DNA of 64,000 bases from assembly GCF_028689845.1 (NCBI RefSeq), contig NZ_JAQVCH010000004.1, positions 1 to 64,000 on the forward strand. Reading direction: 5' to 3'. Below are positions 27,601 to 35,916 of this stretch, piece by piece. The position numbers were made by a program, and so were the translations under genes. The stretch comes from Flavobacterium sp. Its GTDB lineage: Bacteria; Bacteroidota; Bacteroidia; Flavobacteriales; Flavobacteriaceae. The notes under the pieces were generated by a model that saw only the letters and a list, made by a program, of their open reading frames with translations, did no database searches and was not told where the DNA came from. Numbering within the stretch: position 1 is the stretch's first letter; the number at the start of each line of letters is the position of its first letter.

Positions 27601-28308
27601 CTTGGTTTGGTAAAAATCGGGTTTATCGGCACTTTTAGGGGCAAACTGTTCAACTATTGGCCCTTTGATAAACGCCACATTATCTTTGTAAGCGGAAACA
27701 ATCTCGTTTGGGTTTTCGGCCGAAGTTTTTTTAATTAATTTGAATAGGGATGAGGGTTTCTCTTCGCCATCGATTATAAATGTTCCGTTGAAAATTTTGT
27801 GACGGCAATGTTCTGAATTTACTTGGGAAAATCCAAAAACCTCAGAATCTGTTAAATTTCTTTTTAACTTAATGGCTAAAGTATTCAAGTAATTGACTTC
27901 TTCTTCACTTAACGACAAGCCTTCTTTTTGGTTATAAGCCGCAATGTCATCAATTTCTAAAATGGCTTCTGGTTGGATTTTTATATAGAAGATTTCCTGA
28001 TTTAAAGTCGAATATTTTTGAAAAAGCATCGGATCAAAATCAGAAAAAACTTCAGTTGTGTGTTGAAATTCTTCTATTCGAATAATTCCGAAAATCCCCA
28101 TATTTTGAGTAATTTCAACTGCATTGGTACTCCAAGGCGTAACCATAGCGGCACGTGGGCCAACAAAAAAATCCGCTAAGACGGATTTTTCTATTTTTTC
28201 TGTTTGTCCAAAAAGCCAATTTAATTTAGCAATGTCTTGAGTTGAAAGATCATTTTGCGATTGAACGGCAAAAACTGTGTTATTTTCGTTTCCGAAGAAA
28301 TGAATCAT
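24649..28308 (-). CDS. purL: phosphoribosylformylglycinamidine synthase (large, PurL-PurQ fused type)
   Basis: FGAM synthase turns FGAR, glutamine and ATP into FGAM in purine synthesis. The 1219-residue single chain is the large type. It has an N-terminal PurS-like domain, two AIR-synthase-like halves (KAETHNFPTTVEPFNGAATG, GGAAVSSADTG, SIHDHGAGGH, and NIPTGKDSLSM, GHDIGSGGL), and a C-terminal class I glutamine amidotransferase with nucleophile Cys in GICNGCQLF and HIERSTFPWNW. Length and motifs are complete. It has a consensus promoter and its own terminator. Confidence 0.97.
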   Translation of the reverse strand: MIHFFGNENNTVFAVQSQNDLSTQDIAKLNWLFGQTEKIEKSVLADFFVGPRAAMVTPWSTNAVEITQNMGIFGIIRIEEFQHTTEVFSDFDPMLFQKYSTLNQEIFYIKIQPEAILEIDDIAAYNQKEGLSLSEEEVNYLNTLAIKLKRNLTDSEVFGFSQVNSEHCRHKIFNGTFIIDGEEKPSSLFKLIKKTSAENPNEIVSAYKDNVAFIKGPIVEQFAPKSADKPDFYQTKPFESVISLKAETHNFPTTVEPFNGAATGSGGEIRDRLAGGQGSLPLAGTAVYMTSYSRIDENRPWENAMQERKWLYQTPMDILIKASNGASDFGNKFGQPLITGSVLTFEHEEEARKLGFDKVIMLAGGIGYGKADQAIKKEPKVGDKIVILGGENYRIGMGGAAVSSADTGALGSGIELNAIQRSNPEMQKRAANAIRGMVESDENPIVSIHDHGAGGHLNCLSELVEATGGLIDLDKLPVGDPTLSAKEIIGNESQERMGLVIGQKDYETLERIAIRERSPIYDVGNVTGNHRFTFESKSTGEKTMDFDLADMFGSSPKVRMHDVTVTRNYTEISYSESDFTTYLAQVLQLEAVACKDWLTNKVDRCVGGKVAKQQCAGPLQLPLNNVGVMALDYNGKEGIATSIGHAPIAALIDPKAGSRNAIGEALSNLVFAPLKDGLKSVSLSANWMWACKNEGEDARLYEAVEACSDFAIELGINIPTGKDSLSMKQKYADAEVIAPGTVIISASGNCNEITKVVEPVFQKNSGSIYYINLSQDKFKLGGSSFGQIRNAIGKETPTVQNAAFFKNAFNAIQELIKNDEIAAGHDIGSGGLITTLLELCFANTQLGAQLDFSAFTEKDILKILFAENIGVVLQANDDAVFESFLTQENIEFFNIGKVITDEKLEVGNWTLSIPEYRDIWFKTSYLLDQKQTKNGQANARFENYKNQILSYQFPTQFSGKKPVVETAQVRPKAAIIREKGSNSEREMANAMYLAGFDVKDVHMTDLISGRENLEEIQFIGAVGGFSNSDVLGSAKGWAGAFLYNEKAKTALDNFFKREDTLSVGICNGCQLFMELEVINPEHEIHGKMQHNTSQKHESIFTSVKVQENNSVMLKTLAGSTLGVWVSHGEGKFKLPLSEENYNIVAKYGYDNYPANPNGSDFNTAMLCDKTGRHLVMMPHIERSTFPWNWAYYPKDRNDEVSPWLEAFVNARVWVENVKK

Positions 28309-28333
28309 GATATGTTGAATTAGTTGTGTGGCA

Positions 28334-28363
28334 CAAAGATAATCCGAAAAATTTAATCGGCAA
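28334..28363 (-). promoter_or_regulatory. promoter of purL
   Basis: On the minus strand TTG (plus caa 28361-28363) and TATCTTTG (28341-28334) are 19 bases apart, a full consensus match, 26 bases before the start codon. Confidence 0.85.
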
Positions 28364-28460
28364 AGTTGAATTTTACTCTTTTTGTAAACAAAAAGAATAA
28401 GGTATTGTTAACAGTTTTTAAACTATAACTTTCGAATTTATAAGCAAAAAAGTTGTTTTG

Positions 28461-30029
28461 TTAATCTTCTTCAAAAGTCACAAAATTATAGGCTCCAATA
28501 TCAGAAGGATTTTCTCGCGTTCTGTCCGTTATATCCTTTGTGCCAGTAGAATAAATGTAATTTGCTTGTCCGCGAGCAGCAGAATCATCACCAATAATTA
28601 ATTGATTAGAATTTACATCAAAAAAAGAAGGGCGAAAAACGGCAGAATTCACAGCGATTAAACAATTTTCATAATGAGTCACATCTGTAGCAAATTGATA
28701 CAACGGATTGTTTGAAAAAACATTATTCACGTTATTAAATCGAATGAGACAATGGTCAAACTTATAATTGAAATTAGGATCATCTTTTTTGTCAATAATA
28801 AATTGGATTTGGTTAGAACCATATATAAGACAATTGGTAAATGTTGCTTCTACCATTGGCTGAATTTCAGGAATAGCTCCTTCAATATAATTATTCAACA
28901 GAACAGAAAGCTGTTTAGAACTCGACCAATTGTTATTAAAAGTGGAATGATTAAAATTATATTTTCCACCGTAGGTACAAGCTAAAGCCGCCTGTCCCGC
29001 ACTATTAATAACCACATTTTTACCAGTGATATAACCGGTTTGGGCTAAAATTCCAAAGTTGGAATGGTTGTAAAACTCTACATTTGTTAAGGTTACATCC
29101 GCTTCTGAATTGGTTAGCGAAGTATTTCCTGTAACATATAATCCAAACGTTCCGTTTTTGATGAGACAATTCGTGAATAAATTATTTTTACTCCCTTGCG
29201 TAAGCCAAATCGTTCCCCATTGACCAGGAACATTTTCATACAATGGCTCTAGTCGATCGCCTTCAAAAACCACACGATTTTCATAGAAATCATCTGGATT
29301 AGCAGAAGGTAATCCATTCACTTGCATCGAAGCATTATTTCCGACAATGATTCCTGATTCAGCATGAAAATGAATTCGAGCTCCGGCTTCAACGGTTAAT
29401 GTTTTGTTAGATGGAACAGCGGCGTAACCATAAATTACATAGGGTTTCGAATTATTCCAAACATATTCATTGCCATTTATAGGATCATTTTCATCTAAAT
29501 AGAAACCAAAAATTTCGTCCTCCCTAATGGGAAGGGTTTCTGTGGTGCCATTATCAAAACGCTGAGGATAAAGAAAATATGCATCTTGAATTAAAGTCAC
29601 TAATTCTACTTTTTGAAAACTTGTTGCCGAACCAAATTCAATTTGATCGGTATATAAAAAATCACTCGGATTTGCTTCGGCGATATCCACCGTAGTTTCA
29701 ATAAAAATATACATACTGTCTTTGGCCAACATTTCCACATTTTCAAAAATGCGGTTGTTAGTTCCAGTCATTCCATCCACGGTCATGCGGTATTTCGATT
29801 CTAATCCTTTGGCGAATTTAATTTGTGAAATACGAATGTCCTTATTCGATTTGTTATACACTTTTAACGTATAGGTGCTTGAGCTAATTCCTGTAAAAAT
29901 GGTGTCAAAATAAATGGTGTCTTTTGAGAATTCGAGACCGCCATTACTCGGTTCAAAAGTGAAATCTTCTCGACAAGAAGCTAACGAAAGTATGGACAGG
30001 ATGAAAAGTATAACAAGTGAATTGCGCAT
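28461..30029 (-). CDS. surface lipoprotein with right-handed beta-helix-like repeats
   Basis: A 522-residue lipoprotein (signal MRNSLVILFILSILSLASC, lipobox Cys19). Residues 28-130 form a beta-sandwich-like region (LEFSKDTIYFDTIFTGISSS), and 180-480 are short beta turns with repeated Asn and Thr (TNCLIKNGTFGLYVTGN, LTNVEFYNHSNFGILAQTG) as in parallel beta-helix proteins. It probably sits on the outer membrane. The family is widespread in Flavobacteria without a known function, and I see no catalytic residues. It lies upstream of purL, same strand, with the purL promoter between. Confidence 0.82.
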   Translation of the reverse strand: MRNSLVILFILSILSLASCREDFTFEPSNGGLEFSKDTIYFDTIFTGISSSTYTLKVYNKSNKDIRISQIKFAKGLESKYRMTVDGMTGTNNRIFENVEMLAKDSMYIFIETTVDIAEANPSDFLYTDQIEFGSATSFQKVELVTLIQDAYFLYPQRFDNGTTETLPIREDEIFGFYLDENDPINGNEYVWNNSKPYVIYGYAAVPSNKTLTVEAGARIHFHAESGIIVGNNASMQVNGLPSANPDDFYENRVVFEGDRLEPLYENVPGQWGTIWLTQGSKNNLFTNCLIKNGTFGLYVTGNTSLTNSEADVTLTNVEFYNHSNFGILAQTGYITGKNVVINSAGQAALACTYGGKYNFNHSTFNNNWSSSKQLSVLLNNYIEGAIPEIQPMVEATFTNCLIYGSNQIQFIIDKKDDPNFNYKFDHCLIRFNNVNNVFSNNPLYQFATDVTHYENCLIAVNSAVFRPSFFDVNSNQLIIGDDSAARGQANYIYSTGTKDITDRTRENPSDIGAYNFVTFEED

Positions 30030-30163
30030 GGACTTCTTTTTTGGTAAAATTAGCGATTTATTTGAATTAGCAAAACAAAACTACAAACGGGAATAAATTC
30101 ATTTTAGTTTATCGGAATTGTCATATTTTATTTTTCTTTAGTAAATTTACCAAAAAAGTAAAA

Positions 30164-30589
30164 ATGGCAATTGACAAAGAAGCAATCTTACAAAACTGTA
30201 AAAAATGGAGCAAGAATACTTTAATGGAAACTTTAGAAATTGAATATATTGATGTGGGTGAAGATTTTTTAACAGCTAAAATGCCAGTCAATTCTCGCGT
30301 TCACCAACCGATGGGATTATTGCATGGCGGAGCAAGTGTTGCTTTAGCAGAAAGCGTAGGCAGTGCTGCCTCAATGCTGTTTGTTGATGCAGAGCAACAT
30401 GAAATTAGAGGCATTGAAATTTCGGCAAATCACTTAAAGAGTAAAAAAGAAGGTGAAGTTTTTTGTACCGCTCGAATCATTCATAAAGGGCGGAGCATCC
30501 ATTTGTGGGAAATTAAAATTACCGATGAAGAGGGAAAATTGATTTCACTTTGTAAATTAACCAATATGATTTTACCTCGAAAAAATTAA
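30164..30589 (+). CDS. PaaI-type hotdog thioesterase
   Basis: A 141-residue hotdog-fold protein. It contains the family motif HQPMGLLHGGASVALAESVG, with the catalytic Asp/Glu region on the central helix, and GIEISANHLKSKKEGEVFCTA. Such enzymes hydrolyse acyl-CoA thioesters. The isochorismate synthase gene begins 4 bp after its stop, so in this setting it may be the DHNA-CoA thioesterase of menaquinone synthesis, which fits the pathway need. That assignment rests on the context, and the sequence is also close to general PaaI proteins. Confidence 0.88.
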   Translation: MAIDKEAILQNCKKWSKNTLMETLEIEYIDVGEDFLTAKMPVNSRVHQPMGLLHGGASVALAESVGSAASMLFVDAEQHEIRGIEISANHLKSKKEGEVFCTARIIHKGRSIHLWEIKITDEEGKLISLCKLTNMILPRKN

Positions 30590-30593
30590 CCGC

Positions 30594-31622
30594 ATGACTA
30601 TTTTTGAAAAAGTTAGCTTTCAAATAGAAAGCGAATTACCATTTGTATTGTATTCCGAACCGAATCAACAAAAAATTTGTGCTTTGCTTCAAAAGGATAC
30701 TGTTTTACATACTTTTAAGGGGCAAGATGGTTTTGTAATGGCTTCCTTTGAATTAGACAAAGTAATCGTTATTCCAAAAGTTAATTCTGATTACATAGAA
30801 GAGGAAAAAAGCAATTATGTAGAAGCAAAATCTACTAAAATCGACTATCAATCCTCAGCAGAAGCACGGTCTAATTTTGAAAAGCTAGTAGCAAAAGCTG
30901 TTAAAGCGATTCAAGAAGGAGTTTTTGAAAAAGTGGTGGTATCACGAACACTTGAGATTCAAAAACGGGTTGAAGTTTTTTCAACGTTTATTCGAATGAT
31001 GCAACAGTATCCAACGGCTTTTTGTTCGTTGTTTTATCATCCTAAAAGTGGTTGTTGGATGGGAGCAACGCCTGAACAATTAGTAAAAGTAAAAGAAAGT
31101 CAGCTAGAAACAGTTGCCTTAGCGGGCACACAAGCTAAAGCAACTTTTGAAAACTGGTCTTCCAAAGAAATACACGAACAACAAGTGGTGACTGATTATG
31201 TGGTGAATTTAGTGCAATCGGAAGTGAAAAACATTAAAATTTCTGATACCAAAACAGTAGAAGCAGGGCAATTAGTACATTTGAATACTACAATTTCAGG
31301 AGAAATTCAATCGCAAATAGCATTAGAAAAAATTGTCCACGACTTACATCCAACTCCAGCGGTCTGTGGTTTTCCTAGGAATTTAGCTTTTGATTTTATT
31401 GTCAAAAACGAAAATTATTCGCGTGAATTTTATAGTGGTTATTTAGGCCTTTGGGAAGGAACGAAATCAAATGCGAATCTTTTTGTAAATTTGCGGTGCA
31501 TGCAAGTCCAAAAAAACAAAGTTATTCTTTATGTGGGATGTGGTATAACTGCCAAAAGTAATCCGAGTTTAGAATTTTTGGAAACAGAGCACAAATCGAT
31601 GACTATGCGAAACATATTATAA
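30594..31622 (+). CDS. menF: isochorismate synthase (chorismate-binding family)
   Basis: A 342-residue chorismate-utilising enzyme that converts chorismate to isochorismate for menaquinone. The C-terminal catalytic region is clear: FEKVVVSRTLEI, the MGATPEQLVKV motif, ALAGTQAK, HLNTTISGEI, LHPTPAVCGFPR, and YVGCGITAKSNPSLEFLETE. It is short at the N-terminus compared with E. coli MenF, as in Bacteroidota. Tightly spaced between the thioesterase and bshB1. The symbol is given on context, since an EntC-like role cannot be excluded. Confidence 0.88.
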   Translation: MTIFEKVSFQIESELPFVLYSEPNQQKICALLQKDTVLHTFKGQDGFVMASFELDKVIVIPKVNSDYIEEEKSNYVEAKSTKIDYQSSAEARSNFEKLVAKAVKAIQEGVFEKVVVSRTLEIQKRVEVFSTFIRMMQQYPTAFCSLFYHPKSGCWMGATPEQLVKVKESQLETVALAGTQAKATFENWSSKEIHEQQVVTDYVVNLVQSEVKNIKISDTKTVEAGQLVHLNTTISGEIQSQIALEKIVHDLHPTPAVCGFPRNLAFDFIVKNENYSREFYSGYLGLWEGTKSNANLFVNLRCMQVQKNKVILYVGCGITAKSNPSLEFLETEHKSMTMRNIL

Positions 31623-31633
31623 AAAACAAAAAA

Positions 31634-32359
31634 GTGGAATCAATAAAACTAGATATTTTAGCTTTTGGAGCACATCCAGACGATGTAGAATTAGGTTGTG
31701 CTGGCACCTTGCTTAAAGAAATTGCTTTGGGTAAGAAAGTTGGCCTAATTGATTTAACACAGGGTGAATTAGGAACGCGAGGCTCTGTAGAAATTCGCTA
31801 TCAAGAAGCAGCCAAAGCAGCTAAGATTTTAGGCGTCGCTGTGCGTGAAAATTTAAAAATGCGTGATGGTTTTTTTGTCAATGATGAAGCACATCAGCTG
31901 CAAGTTATTCAAATGATTCGTAAATATAAACCTGAAATTGTGTTGTGTAATGCAATTAACGATCGTCATATTGATCATTCCAAAGGAAGTCAATTGGTTT
32001 CGGACGCCTGTTTTTTATCGGGTTTACAAAAAATAGAAACGTTTTTAGCAGGTGAATTGCAAGCAGTTTGGCGACCAAAAGTAGTCTATCATTATATTCA
32101 ATGGGCTACTATTGAACCAGATTTTGTGGTAGACATTTCTGGTTTTATGGAAAAGAAAAAAGAAGCAATTTTGGCTTATGATTCGCAGTTTTACAATCCT
32201 ACTACGCAAGAACCGCAAACGCCAATTGCCACTAAAAACTTTTTAGAGAGTATTCATTACCGTTCACAAGACCTCGGACGTTTGATTGGAACTGATTTTG
32301 CAGAAGGTTTTACCACAGAAAGATATGTGGCTGTCAGTAGCTTAACAAAATTGATGTAA
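31634..32359 (+). CDS. bshB1: bacillithiol biosynthesis deacetylase BshB1
   Basis: This LmbE-family zinc deacetylase removes acetyl from GlcNAc-malate in bacillithiol synthesis. The 241-residue protein has the signature AFGAHPDDVELGCAGT with the zinc ligands His and Asp, and a second His at NDRHIDHSKGS. The start is GTG at 31634, 11 bp after the isochorismate synthase stop; no ATG is nearby. Presence of bacillithiol genes fits the thiol and sulfur functions encoded at 35-41 kb. Confidence 0.92.
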   Translation: MESIKLDILAFGAHPDDVELGCAGTLLKEIALGKKVGLIDLTQGELGTRGSVEIRYQEAAKAAKILGVAVRENLKMRDGFFVNDEAHQLQVIQMIRKYKPEIVLCNAINDRHIDHSKGSQLVSDACFLSGLQKIETFLAGELQAVWRPKVVYHYIQWATIEPDFVVDISGFMEKKKEAILAYDSQFYNPTTQEPQTPIATKNFLESIHYRSQDLGRLIGTDFAEGFTTERYVAVSSLTKLM

Positions 32360-32375
32360 TTTTTTATAAAAACCT

Positions 32376-32405
32376 TTGTAAAATTCAAGGTTTGCATTAT
32401 ATTTG
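32376..32405 (+). promoter_or_regulatory. promoter of tRNA-His
   Basis: TTG (32376-32378), 19 bases, TATATTTG (32398-32405): full consensus, about 60 bases before the tRNA. The tRNA-Tyr promoter has the same spacing and the same -7 box. Confidence 0.8.
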
Positions 32406-32465
32406 CACTCGCAAACAAAGCTTTGACGGATTTATTTCAAAAAGTGTTGCGAAGTAAAACAAATG

Positions 32466-32539
32466 GTGGTTGTAGCTCAGTTGGTTAGAGCATCGGTTTG
32501 TGGTACCGAGGGTCGCGGGTTCGAGCCCCGTCTCCCACC
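32466..32539 (+). tRNA. tRNA-His (GUG)
   Basis: The anticodon loop TTTGTGG gives GUG. The D arm is GCTCAGTTGGTTAGAGC and the T arm GCGGGTTCGAGCCCCGT. The base before position 1 is G (32465) and the discriminator is C, the G-1:C73 pair that marks tRNA-His. Positions 5-68 and 6-67 of the acceptor stem read T-C and T-T, so two pairs look mismatched. A strong terminator follows. Confidence 0.93.
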
Positions 32540-32547
32540 CAATTTTC

Positions 32548-32579
32548 AAAGCCTCAAGGAAAACTTGAGGCTTTTTTTT
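32548..32579 (+). terminator. terminator of tRNA-His
   Basis: AAAGCCTCAAG and CTTGAGGCTTT form an 11-bp stem with a 5-base loop and an eight-T run. Confidence 0.92.
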
Positions 32580-32684
32580 GTTTTATATTTTTAAATTTAA
32601 TTTATGGTCTTTTCATTTTGAATTGTTAAAATTATTTTTTAATTTAGTAGTCAATAATTTTAAAAATAACATTAATCACACATT

Positions 32685-33017
32685 ATGGGATCATTTGTAA
32701 TTAGTAAAAGAAAAAACGGAGAATTTCAATTTGTACTTAAAGCGGGAAACGGTCAAGTTATTCTGGCTAGTGAAGGCTATACCACTAAAGCAGCTTGCGA
32801 AAACGGTATCGAATCAGTTCGTAAAAATTCACAAGTAGATGCTCGTTTTGACCGTTTGGAAGCAAAAAATGGTAAACCTTATTTTAATTTAAAAGCCACT
32901 AACGGTCAAATCATTGGAAACAGTGAAATGTATGAGTCGGTTGCCGCTCGGGAAAATGGTGTTGCTTCTGTGGCAAAAAATGCTCCAGATGCGGATGTGA
33001 AAGAAGATTTAGAATAA
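32685..33017 (+). CDS. YegP-family (DUF1508) tandem-repeat protein
   Basis: A 110-residue protein of two DUF1508 repeats, at residues 6-52 and 57-103. Each repeat has the pattern F-x-L-K-A-x-N-G-Q-I with E-x-Y and a following A-x-E-N-G (AGNGQVILASEGYTTKAACENGI; ATNGQIIGNSEMYESVAARENGV). The biological role is unknown. It has no signal peptide or membrane segment, so it is cytoplasmic. Single gene with a strong terminator. Confidence 0.92.
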   Translation: MGSFVISKRKNGEFQFVLKAGNGQVILASEGYTTKAACENGIESVRKNSQVDARFDRLEAKNGKPYFNLKATNGQIIGNSEMYESVAARENGVASVAKNAPDADVKEDLE

Positions 33018-33038
33018 ATTATTTCTATTTCAATATCA

Positions 33039-33069
33039 AAAAAGCTCTGAGAATTCAGAGCTTTTTTTT
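33039..33069 (+). terminator. terminator of the YegP-like gene
   Basis: AAAGCTCTGA (33041-33050) and TCAGAGCTTT (33055-33064), 10-bp stem with a 4-base loop and T run. Confidence 0.9.
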
Positions 33070-33205
33070 ATGATGTAAATGCATCTTTTAGCTATTTAAT
33101 TTCTTCATAAGTCACCAATTAATAACAAATATTTTTTTATTTATGGTACTTTTAGATGTGCTTTTTTACGGCTTTAGCTTTTTAAAATTAATTAAAATCA
33201 AAAAA

Positions 33206-34228
33206 CTATTTCCCATCCTTATCCACTTTCGGGCGTTCTGGATTATTTGCTAATTCCCACGCCACTACAAATGCTAATTGAGCTCGCTTGGTCAATTGGG
33301 GATAGTCAATTTTATCTGGGGTATCGGTGGCTTTATGATAATCATCGTGAACGCCATTAAAATAGAAAATAGCTGGAATTCCTCTTTTTGCAAAATTATA
33401 GTGATCAGAACGATAATAAAATCGGTTTGGGTCTTTTAAATCGTTGTAAGTATAATCCAATTCCATGCCGATGTATTTTTTATTCGCATCCTCAGACCAA
33501 TTATGTAAATCGGAGCTCAAGCGGTCGGAACCAATTACATAAATATAATTGTCGTTGTTTTCTTTGCCATAACCACGTCTGCCAATCATATCGATATTGA
33601 TGTTTGCAATTGTATTTTCTAATGGAAAAAGTGGATTTTCGGTATAAAAACGAGAACCGTGTAAACCGTGTTCTTCGCCAGTTACATGTAAAAACAAAAT
33701 AGAACGTTTTGGTCCATTTCCTTCCTTTTTCGCTTTTTGAAAAGCAGCGGCGATTTCTAATAACGCAACTGTTCCTGAACCATCATCATCGGCACCATTA
33801 TAAACTTCCCCGTTTTTCATTCCCACATGGTCATAATGTGCAGAAATTACGAGTATTTCTTCTGGTTTTTCAGAACCTTCAATAAACGCCCAAATATTTT
33901 CAGAATCGCCTAATTTTGGGCTAAATTGTTTTTTGAAAAATTCGGATGGAATCGGTTGGTAATACGTTGTTGCTCCTTTTGGGTAATTCACACCTATCGA
34001 TTTATAAAAATCAATCAAGTAAACCCCCGCTTTTTTTTGTCCTGGAGTGCCTGTGTCGCGGCCTTCCATTTCATCTGAAGCGACAATATATAAGTGTTTA
34101 CTTAAATTTTCCGCTTTAATATGGGTTAAATAATCTGCAGGATTAAAATCTTTGGTAGCAGTTTTATTTGATGAGCATCCAACACTAAAAAAAGCGATAA
34201 TAAAAAGACTAGCTATGATTTTATTCAT
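33206..34228 (-). CDS. M28-family zinc metallopeptidase lipoprotein
   Basis: A 340-residue exported peptidase. The signal ends in a lipobox (FFSVGC, Cys18). The M28 domain has the zinc-binding residues in order: His in SAHYDHVG, bridging Asp in GADDDGSG, Glu-Glu in TGEEHGLHG, Asp in NIDMIGRRG, and the final His in RSDHYNFAKRGIPAIFYF. It is expected to be an aminopeptidase of the envelope or surface. The dienelactone hydrolase-family gene lies 39 bp upstream on the same strand. Confidence 0.93.
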   Translation of the reverse strand: MNKIIASLFIIAFFSVGCSSNKTATKDFNPADYLTHIKAENLSKHLYIVASDEMEGRDTGTPGQKKAGVYLIDFYKSIGVNYPKGATTYYQPIPSEFFKKQFSPKLGDSENIWAFIEGSEKPEEILVISAHYDHVGMKNGEVYNGADDDGSGTVALLEIAAAFQKAKKEGNGPKRSILFLHVTGEEHGLHGSRFYTENPLFPLENTIANINIDMIGRRGYGKENNDNYIYVIGSDRLSSDLHNWSEDANKKYIGMELDYTYNDLKDPNRFYYRSDHYNFAKRGIPAIFYFNGVHDDYHKATDTPDKIDYPQLTKRAQLAFVVAWELANNPERPKVDKDGK

Positions 34229-34267
34229 GTTTACTTAATTTGAAAATCAAAAATTAGGAATTGTTTT

Positions 34268-35035
34268 TTATAATATTTCTTGAATGAAATTTAAAAAATG
34301 AGCAAAAGATCGCTTATCGGCCAATTCATTATAGGCCGCTCCTTTTGAATTATCATTGCCCGCATTTTTATTCGTAAACGAATGTACTGAATTGGCGTAA
34401 TAAATCATTTGCCAATCTGCTTTAGAAGTTCGCATTTCTTCTTGAAATTGTGCGATTTCCTTTTCAGAAACATAAGGGTCATCGGCTCCATGAAGCACTA
34501 AAACTTTAGCTTTTATTTGTGCATCATCTCGCTTTTCGTCTTTGCCTAATCCACCATGAAAAGAAACAACGCCAACTACATCCAAATTACTTCGAGCGGC
34601 TTCTAAAGCACCGGTTCCGCCAAAACAATAACCAATCACGACGATTTTGTTTTTATTCGCCCCAGTAGTAATGAGTTGATTTAAAGCTAATTGAATCCGA
34701 CGTTGATAGTCAACAACATTGTTTTTATAATAACCCGCTTGTTGACCTGCTTCTTGTGTATTGGTGGGGTAATTTCCTTCTCCATAAATATCTGCAATAA
34801 AAGTAAAGTAGCCTAATTCACTTAATTTTGAAGCTACTTCTTTTTCGTGTTCGCTAATTCCCATCCAAGAAGGTAAAATCAGAATTCCCGGATGAGTTGA
34901 AATTGCTTTAGTGGGTTTGGATACCAATCCGATTAAAGATTGATTTTCATCTTGGTAAATAACTGATTTTAATTGAGCGTTTAACATCAAAGGGAGGAAT
35001 AATAGAAGGAAAATTATTTTTTTCATCGTTTTCAT
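34268..35035 (-). CDS. exported dienelactone hydrolase-family protein
   Basis: An alpha/beta hydrolase of about 255 residues with a signal peptide (MKKIIFLLLFLPLMLNAQ). The DLH catalytic triad is visible: nucleophile Cys in VIGYCFGGTGA, Asp in HGADDPYVS and His in NSVHSFTN. Family members open dienelactones or cleave other esters; the substrate is unknown here. Three in-frame Met codons (35041, 35035, 35026) compete, and the signal peptide works from any. The M28 peptidase gene follows closely and the Crp/Fnr gene is divergent. Confidence 0.9.
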   Translation of the reverse strand: MKTMKKIIFLLLFLPLMLNAQLKSVIYQDENQSLIGLVSKPTKAISTHPGILILPSWMGISEHEKEVASKLSELGYFTFIADIYGEGNYPTNTQEAGQQAGYYKNNVVDYQRRIQLALNQLITTGANKNKIVVIGYCFGGTGALEAARSNLDVVGVVSFHGGLGKDEKRDDAQIKAKVLVLHGADDPYVSEKEIAQFQEEMRTSKADWQMIYYANSVHSFTNKNAGNDNSKGAAYNELADKRSFAHFLNFIQEIL

Positions 35036-35201
35036 AATCAAAAATAGAAATTAATTTTAGTAGAACTATTATTTTAATAGATTTTTAATAGTTTAACGTG
35101 ATATAATGAGATTTGCAATTAAAAACGAAACAAAACCTTTATTTTTTCTATTTTATTCCTATATTTTTCTCAAATTTACCAGTTATATAAGCTTGTTAAT
35201 T

Positions 35202-35828
35202 ATGATTGATTTATTGAAGCAGACTTACGGTTTTATTTTTGAAGAAAAATTAATTGAAGAAATTGCCGAGGTTTCCGTTTTACGGGATTTTAACGAAGGT
35301 GATGTGCTTATTGATTTTGGCGATTACATCAAAAAAATGCCACTATTGATAAATGGAGCAATTAAAATTTTACGAGAAGATTTTGATGAAGGCGAATTAC
35401 TTTTATATTTTATTGAAAAAGGCGATACGTGTGCGATGACACTAGCGTGTTGTATTGGTGAAACCAAAAGCGAAATTAGAGCTGTTGCAGAAACTAAAGG
35501 GGTTGTTATTATGATTCCGATTTATAAAATGGAAGAATGGTTGGGCAAATATAAAAGTTGGAGAAATTATGTGTTCAACAGTTATAACAACCGTTTAAAA
35601 GAAATGCTTTCTGCTATTGATAGTTTAGCTTTTATGAACATGAATGAACGCCTGATGAGCTATCTGTTTGACAAATCTAAGATTAATCAATCTAAAATGA
35701 TACTCAATACGCACCAAGAAATTGCGTATGATTTAAACACGTCTCGCGTCGTGATTTCCCGATTACTAAAAGCCTTGGAACGCGAAAATAAGATTGTCTT
35801 GCATCGTGCTTTTATTGAGTTGAAGTAA
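35202..35828 (+). CDS. Crp/Fnr-family transcriptional regulator, probable sulfur-responsive
   Basis: A 208-residue Crp/Fnr protein. Residues 20-120 are the cyclic-nucleotide-like sensor domain and 145-205 the DNA-binding domain (THQEIAYDLNTSRVVISRLLKALERE). The sensor carries three cysteines close together, Cys77, Cys83 and Cys84 (GDTCAMTLACCIGE), which could sense redox or persulfide. A longer reading from 35106 adds a hydrophobic run absent from the family, so I place the start at 35202. It is followed by sulfur export and oxidation genes, two of whose transcription units carry GTAAC-N4-GTTAC palindromes. I infer that these are its sites. Confidence 0.9.
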   Translation: MIDLLKQTYGFIFEEKLIEEIAEVSVLRDFNEGDVLIDFGDYIKKMPLLINGAIKILREDFDEGELLLYFIEKGDTCAMTLACCIGETKSEIRAVAETKGVVIMIPIYKMEEWLGKYKSWRNYVFNSYNNRLKEMLSAIDSLAFMNMNERLMSYLFDKSKINQSKMILNTHQEIAYDLNTSRVVISRLLKALERENKIVLHRAFIELK

Positions 35829-35865
35829 TTGAATCTCAAGATTTGATAAAAACCAAATTATAAAT

Positions 35866-35908
35866 GTAACCAAAGTTACGTTCAATTAAAAAGGTTCATG
35901 TAATTTTG
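35866..35908 (+). promoter_or_regulatory. Crp/Fnr-type operator and -7 box of the TauE/YeiH operon
   Basis: GTAACCAAAGTTAC (35866-35879) is a palindrome of GTAAC and GTTAC with 4 bases between. Its centre is 28.5 bp upstream of TAATTTTG (35901-35908), a perfect -7 box, which places the site near -41. The start codon at 35917 is only 8 bases past the -7 box, so the mRNA is nearly leaderless. Confidence 0.75.
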
Positions 35909-35916
35909 CCTTCAAT

